From RGIG4608 sp964534905 (lineage in GTDB: Bacteria > Bacillota > Clostridia > Oscillospirales > CAG-272): 24,967 bases of DNA. The notes beneath the pieces were generated by a model, which was given only the letters and a program-made list of their open reading frames with translations, did no database searches and was not told where the DNA came from. Shown in pieces: positions 22,073-24,967 of this stretch. A program made the translations under genes and the position numbers. Numbering within the stretch: the first letter of the stretch is position 1; every line of letters starts with the position of its first letter. The DNA lies in assembly GCA_964534905.1 (NCBI GenBank), contig CAZHPZ010000017.1, positions 1-24,967 of the forward strand. The letters are read 5' to 3'.

Positions 22073-23167
22073 TCAGTCCACGTTTCCGCGTGCGATATTT
22101 GAGTTTTTATATGTGGGATCGCCCGTGATTTCTTTTATTACTCGGATGTTTTCGGGGAAGGTGAATTCGGCATTGCCCTCGTAGAGTTTGAATTTAAGTA
22201 TCGCCTTGTTGTCCCATATGTGGTAGATATCGATTTCAAAATACTGATTTTCGTAAGTCAGGCAGTATCTTGTCTTTCTGATCTGACGCATGCTTGTATC
22301 GGCGTTCATAAGGTATGCGATATATTCGTCCTTTGTGAGACGGCGCTCCGTTTGAATTCTCTTGCCGTCGCCGATAGGCACCTTGCGTGTATGATAATAT
22401 GTATAGTTTCCGTTCATTCCGCGCTGTCTTATCTGCTGGTCGCCGTTTCCGTCGGAGATGAGGTAGGTCTGAATTATTTCGATCTGACGGCAGTTCTTGC
22501 AACTCTTGAGCCACTCAACATCGGGATATTCGATAAGGAATTTTCGCTCGGTCTCAAGCTCGGAGCCGTCTCCGAGGAAAGAACAGATCTCGCCGACGAG
22601 ATTGCGTATTTTCTTTTCAAAATCACGGTCGTTTTCTATAACACGGAGATGTCTGTGTCCCGTCCATGCGTCGATGAGCTTGTTGTCAAGCTCGATGGCT
22701 TGCTCAACTGTTTCAGTGCGTGCGGTATTGTTGTCGGTGGTATAGAATTCCTCGGCACCGTTAGCCGCACTTACAAGGTGGAACACTGCGTCGTAGCTGT
22801 CACGAAGCTCGATCTCGTTTGTGCCGACATAATCGAGAACCTCATGAAAATCCGCGTCGGACATATAGACCTTGTTGTCAAGCGCACCTCTGTCACAGAG
22901 AATGAGGAGCTTGTCGGCGTTCATGCCCTGAGCGGCTTGCATAAAGATGCGCTCCTTTTCAAGCTGGAGTCTCATCTGACATTTTTGAAATTCAACGTTA
23001 GTTTTGCACGTCCAAGGAGCAACACCGCCTGTGATAAGCTCTGTTGCGGTTTCGGGAATAACGAGCACCTTGTAGCCCATCTCCGAAAAGACGTTCTGTA
23101 TACGTGAAAGGCCTGTGGATTTTCCGGCGCAGGGGCCGCCGGTTATAACTATTTTTGTGATTTTCAT
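22073..23167 (-). CDS. P-loop ATPase/kinase fused to a CYTH (triphosphate tunnel) domain
   Basis: A 364-residue two-domain protein. Residues 1-195 are an AAA_28-type P-loop NTPase with Walker A GGPCAGKST (10-18) and CDRG (91-94), resembling nucleoside or metabolite kinases. Residues 203-364 are a CYTH domain beginning with E205-T-E207-R-K209, the ExExK metal/triphosphate motif, with basic tunnel residues after it (IRQRG, HTRK, ERR, IRKTR). CYTH enzymes act on triphosphates or polyphosphate. The late acidic pair usually seen in the AILExEL strand reads K325-F-K327 here. Start 23167 is supported by AGAGG upstream; a longer start at 23218 precedes the promoter's -10. Confidence 0.9.
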   Translation of the reverse strand: MKITKIVITGGPCAGKSTGLSRIQNVFSEMGYKVLVIPETATELITGGVAPWTCKTNVEFQKCQMRLQLEKERIFMQAAQGMNADKLLILCDRGALDNKVYMSDADFHEVLDYVGTNEIELRDSYDAVFHLVSAANGAEEFYTTDNNTARTETVEQAIELDNKLIDAWTGHRHLRVIENDRDFEKKIRNLVGEICSFLGDGSELETERKFLIEYPDVEWLKSCKNCRQIEIIQTYLISDGNGDQQIRQRGMNGNYTYYHTRKVPIGDGKRIQTERRLTKDEYIAYLMNADTSMRQIRKTRYCLTYENQYFEIDIYHIWDNKAILKFKLYEGNAEFTFPENIRVIKEITGDPTYKNSNIARGNVD

Positions 23168-23217
23168 ATGTAACCTCTGATAAATCGATAAATTAAGGCG
23201 CGAGAACGCACCTTGCA

Positions 23218-23246
23218 ATTATATCATATAATTTGGAATTTTTCAA
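23218..23246 (-). promoter_or_regulatory. Promoter of the P-loop/CYTH gene
   Basis: On the minus strand TTGAAA (23246-23241), 17 bp, TATAAT (23223-23218) with an extended TG. It lies 50 bp before ATG 23167, in the gap behind the O-acetyltransferase gene. Confidence 0.82.
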
Positions 23247-23268
23247 TAGCTGATTTCGGGTGTGCTTA

Positions 23269-23844
23269 TTATTTATCCTCGCCCTCGTCGATTCGGCGTA
23301 ATATCTTGCACGGATTTCCGACCGCAACGACGCCCGAGGGAAGATCCTTTGTAACCACGCTGCCTGCGCCGACAACGGTGTTATCGCCTATCGTTATGCC
23401 GGGGAGAATGATTGCTCCCGCACCTATCCAGCAGTTGTTGCCTATTCGGACGGGCTTGTTGTATTGATATCCCTTTGCACGCATCTCATGGTCAAGGGGA
23501 TGTGAGGCTGTTGCAACGGTGACGTTTGGACCGAGCAGGGTGTGGTCTCCTATGTAGATATGAGTGTCGTCAACCATTGTGACGCCGAAATTAAAATAAA
23601 CAAAATCTCCGAGGTGAACGTGCTTGCCTCCAAAGTTCGAATAAAAGGGAGGCTCTATATAGCAGCCCTCACCGACCTCGGCGAACATTTCACGGAAAAG
23701 CCTTTGACGCTTTTCTTGCTCGGTGGGACGTGTTGAGTTAAACTCGTACAGCCTGTCAAGGCATGCGAGCTGTTCCTTCATTATTTCTTCATCTGCGGGG
23801 TCATATATCTCCCCGGAATGCATTTTTTCTTGTGCTTCGCTCAT
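23269..23844 (-). CDS. Sugar O-acetyltransferase (Maa/LacA/NodL type)
   Basis: A 191-residue acetyl-CoA-dependent enzyme. Residues 6-55 match the Maa (maltose acetyltransferase) N-terminal helices, followed by the left-handed beta-helix hexapeptide repeats (VHLGDFVYFNFGVTMVDD, IYIGDHTLLGPNV, VRIGNNCWIGAGAIILPG). The catalytic histidine is H115 in ATASHPLD. The end, VGNPCKILRRI, is typical. Length is usual for the family, which acetylates maltose, galactosides or similar sugars. AAAGGAG precedes the ATG. It has its own promoter and no terminator before the next gene's promoter, so some read-through into the P-loop/CYTH gene is possible. Confidence 0.95.
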   Translation of the reverse strand: MSEAQEKMHSGEIYDPADEEIMKEQLACLDRLYEFNSTRPTEQEKRQRLFREMFAEVGEGCYIEPPFYSNFGGKHVHLGDFVYFNFGVTMVDDTHIYIGDHTLLGPNVTVATASHPLDHEMRAKGYQYNKPVRIGNNCWIGAGAIILPGITIGDNTVVGAGSVVTKDLPSGVVAVGNPCKILRRIDEGEDK

Positions 23845-23876
23845 TTTTTGTATCTCCTTTAAGACTGTATAAGAGG

Positions 23877-23905
23877 ATTATATCACAAATCGGAGCGGTT
23901 GTCTA
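23877..23905 (-). promoter_or_regulatory. Promoter of the sugar O-acetyltransferase gene
   Basis: On the minus strand TAGACA (23905-23900), 17 bp, TATAAT (23882-23877) with an extended TG element. Confidence 0.78.
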
Positions 23906-23929
23906 CCATTTATGTAAAAGTTGCTTGGC

Positions 23930-24039
23930 GTGTTCTGTCCGATAATGCGAATTTTGCGCTTACTCGCGTCGCATAACCATCGCGCGTCGTTCGGTTCAAA
24001 TCCCCGAATAAAAAGAAAGGGCACCATATGGTGTCCTTT
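23930..24039. repeat. Hairpin-rich element with tRNA-T-arm-like motif
   Basis: The stretch contains a hairpin ATGCGA (23945-23950)/TCGCAT (23969-23974) with inner GCG/CGC pairing, a CG-rich run, the motif GGTTCAAATCC (23993-24003) like a tRNA T arm, and a 24-bp near-palindrome (24016-24039). No complete tRNA can be folded. Open frames across it are short and lack ribosome sites, so I treat it as non-coding. It could be a dispersed intergenic repeat or an attachment-site remnant; only a genome comparison can tell. Confidence 0.4.
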
Positions 24040-24523
24040 GATTTTGTGCTTTATTGACAAAATAGATGGTATTATTCATGGTGAAGATCCAACGCACCAT
24101 TTGCCAATCTTTTACAAACCAATCAATCTCTGTTGGTAAAGCTACAAACATGTCAATTCCTCCATTAGAGCAGAATATCTGACCATCCTTATCTAATGAA
24201 ATAGTAAGATCACCACGATTACTTTTCGACAAATTCCAACTCATAATCGAGTAATCATCTTTTTCTTTTTCTTTTGAAATTTTGAATTTTAGATTGCTTT
24301 CTCTTTTTACTTTTTTTATTTCATTGTCGATATCATCGGGTGTAACCCAATTTAAAATTTTGCTTTTATCATAATCAATTCGCAGAATCTTTGCAACATG
24401 ATATAAATTATTAATATTCTCTATTTGGTCGTCGTCATTTTTTAAAATTTTTTCTGCCAGTTCCTCAGTTCTTTTATTTATTTTTTCTACCAATTCAATG
24501 TATGCTTCTTTATTTATGTCCAT
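23996..24523 (-). CDS. Hypothetical protein in AT-rich accessory DNA
   Basis: A 175-residue soluble protein I do not recognise. It begins with a charged helix (MDINKEAYIELVEKINKRTEELAEKIL), has a middle rich in Lys, Asp and Glu, and a C-terminal half with beta-like alternation (DLTISLDKDGQIF, DMFVALPTEIDWFV). Start 24523 is supported by AAGGGGATTTAAA just upstream; an in-frame ATG at 24589 adds 22 residues and overlaps the end of the frame upstream as ATGA, but lacks a good ribosome site. Base composition is far more AT-rich than the rest of the window. The last 13 residues (RTPYGALSFYSGI) are encoded by the terminator-like hairpin and T-arm-like element, so the natural C-terminus may have been lost. 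Confidence 0.65.
   Translation of the reverse strand: MDINKEAYIELVEKINKRTEELAEKILKNDDDQIENINNLYHVAKILRIDYDKSKILNWVTPDDIDNEIKKVKRESNLKFKISKEKEKDDYSIMSWNLSKSNRGDLTISLDKDGQIFCSNGGIDMFVALPTEIDWFVKDWQMVRWIFTMNNTIYFVNKAQNQRTPYGALSFYSGI
24016..24039 (-). terminator. Terminator-like palindrome inside the 3' end of the hypothetical gene
   Basis: AAAGGGCACCAT and ATGGTGTCCTTT pair along 24 bp with one imperfect pair; on the minus strand it is followed by CTTTTTATT. It lies before the stop codon of the gene it would terminate. Confidence 0.5.
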
Positions 24524-24585
24524 TTTAAATCCCCTTAATTTATAATTATTATATTCGTTATTTTGTAATATTATATTTGCCTTAC

Positions 24586-24820
24586 TCATTGATGCTGAAA
24601 ATTAAATTTCAATGGTACGGCACGATACTTCTTTTTACCTTGCTCGTATATTCTGATTTCCACTATAGTATCTGCCCTCCCATCGTAATAACCGTTTCTG
24701 CAAACTTTTGTTTATGATATTAACCGCAAGCGTTGTTGCTATGGAAAAAGCGGTTATGTCGACTTCATTTTGTTTACCCCTTCTGTTTTTTTCTATATTA
24801 TATATCATTTGTTGTACCAT
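24586..24820 (-). pseudogene. Frameshifted remnant of an unknown small gene
   Basis: An open frame from ATG 24820 to a stop at 24635 encodes 61 residues (including VDITAFSIATTLAVNIINKS) without a good ribosome site. A second minus-strand frame, open from just after a stop at about 24720 and lacking any start codon, runs protein-like through NGYYDGRADTIVEIRIYEQG and KKKYRAVPLKFNFQHQ to a TGA at 24586-24588. One frameshift near 24690-24715 would join them into a protein of about 78 residues. I recognise neither part. The TGA overlaps the ATG at 24589 (ATGA), as in coupled genes. Confidence 0.35.
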
Positions 24821-24857
24821 TTTTGGTACAAAGGTTTTCCCAAAAAAACAATTGGGA
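24812..24857. repeat. Two adjacent hairpins
   Basis: TTGTACCA-TTTT-TGGTACAA (24812-24831) and TCCCAA-8 nt-TTGGGA (24838-24857) lie back to back, directly before the terminator at 24876-24900. They could be a structured leader or trailer RNA or element ends. Confidence 0.45.
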
Positions 24858-24875
24858 GAAGGTGAAGAGCATAAG

Positions 24876-24900
24876 AGAAAAAAGCCGCTTGCACGGCTTT
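24876..24900 (-). terminator. Minus-strand terminator of a gene beyond the window
   Basis: On the minus strand AAAGCCG, loop TGCAAG, CGGCTTTTTTCTC. No gene ends within the remaining 67 bp, so the transcript would come from beyond the window edge. Confidence 0.7.
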
Positions 24901-24937
24901 CTTTGGGTGAAATTTCATTGCCCGGTCGAAAATACAG

Positions 24938-24967
24938 TCGACTCGCGGTGCGACTCAGTCGCTTGCG
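24938..24967. repeat. GC-rich palindromic sequence at the window edge
   Basis: GCGACT-C-AGTCGC (24950-24962) is a perfect palindrome, preceded by CGACTCGCGGTG so that CGACTC occurs twice. No gene is seen in 24901-24967. Confidence 0.35.

Noticed and set aside
22220..23107. 295-residue plus-strand open frame opposite the P-loop/CYTH gene
   Set aside because: The minus strand encodes recognisable Walker A and ExExK motifs with a promoter; the plus frame is a shadow.
23990..24025. Complete tRNA gene at the GGTTCAAATCC motif
   Set aside because: The T stem does not pair beyond two bases and no acceptor or anticodon stem can be formed.
23921..24139. 72-residue plus frame and 60-residue minus frame across the hairpin element
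   Set aside because: No ribosome sites, overlapping frames on both strands and hairpin-rich sequence; more likely a non-coding repeat.
1..24967. CRISPR array, insertion sequence, rRNA or known riboswitch
   Set aside because: No regularly spaced direct repeats, transposase motifs, rRNA segments or riboswitch consensus were seen on either strand.

Overview
The window reads as a chromosomal segment of a Gram-positive, probably anaerobic member of the Clostridia. This is inferred from AGGAGG-type ribosome binding sites, sigma-A-like promoters (TTGACA, 17 bp, TATAAT), an RNase Y gene, a SpoVB-like flippase, XRE regulators with membrane tails and several small protein types that I associate with this class. 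No rRNA or species marker is present, so I do not name a genus. Genes are dense and mostly lie in short operons separated by intrinsic terminators, several of which serve convergent genes. No CRISPR array, insertion sequence, phage gene or origin was seen.

Layout. 1-1659: tRNA-Leu(CAG) and a polysaccharide-type flippase, both on the minus strand. 1757-4724: a glycerophosphodiester phosphodiesterase and two membrane-anchored XRE regulators. 4731-8343: a four-gene operon of two GT8 glycosyltransferases and two PlsC-like acyltransferases, behind a palindrome-rich operator region; it looks like a pathway for a glycosylated lipid. 8345-10402 (minus): a DUF5685-like cysteine-rich protein, a J-domain protein with a cysteine-rich tail, and a membrane protein. 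10551-10802: a small beta-rich protein resembling the FAIM1 fold. 10853-14048 (minus): a VTC-type polyphosphate polymerase, a DUF4956 membrane protein and a Cthe_2159-type beta-helix lipoprotein. 14240-16150 (plus): a divergent OmpR-type response regulator and its histidine kinase.

16289-17821 (minus): RNase Y. 18102-21507 (plus): an XRE regulator with a CX3CX3C motif, an acyltransferase-3 membrane enzyme and a 504-residue membrane protein of unknown function, each with its own promoter. 21562-23844 (minus): a small two-helix membrane protein, a P-loop/CYTH fusion and a sugar O-acetyltransferase. From about 23,930 to the end the sequence changes: hairpins, a tRNA-T-arm-like motif, visibly AT-rich DNA, one unknown ORF that runs through a terminator-like hairpin, and a frameshifted remnant. 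This looks like the edge of an accessory region.

The most interesting system is the divergent block at 10,853-16,150. The promoter region between the polyphosphate-polymerase operon and the two-component system carries tandem 11-bp TTTAAG repeats facing both ways, the arrangement expected for an OmpR/PhoB-type regulator. I infer that the response regulator controls both its own operon and the polyphosphate/beta-helix surface operon.
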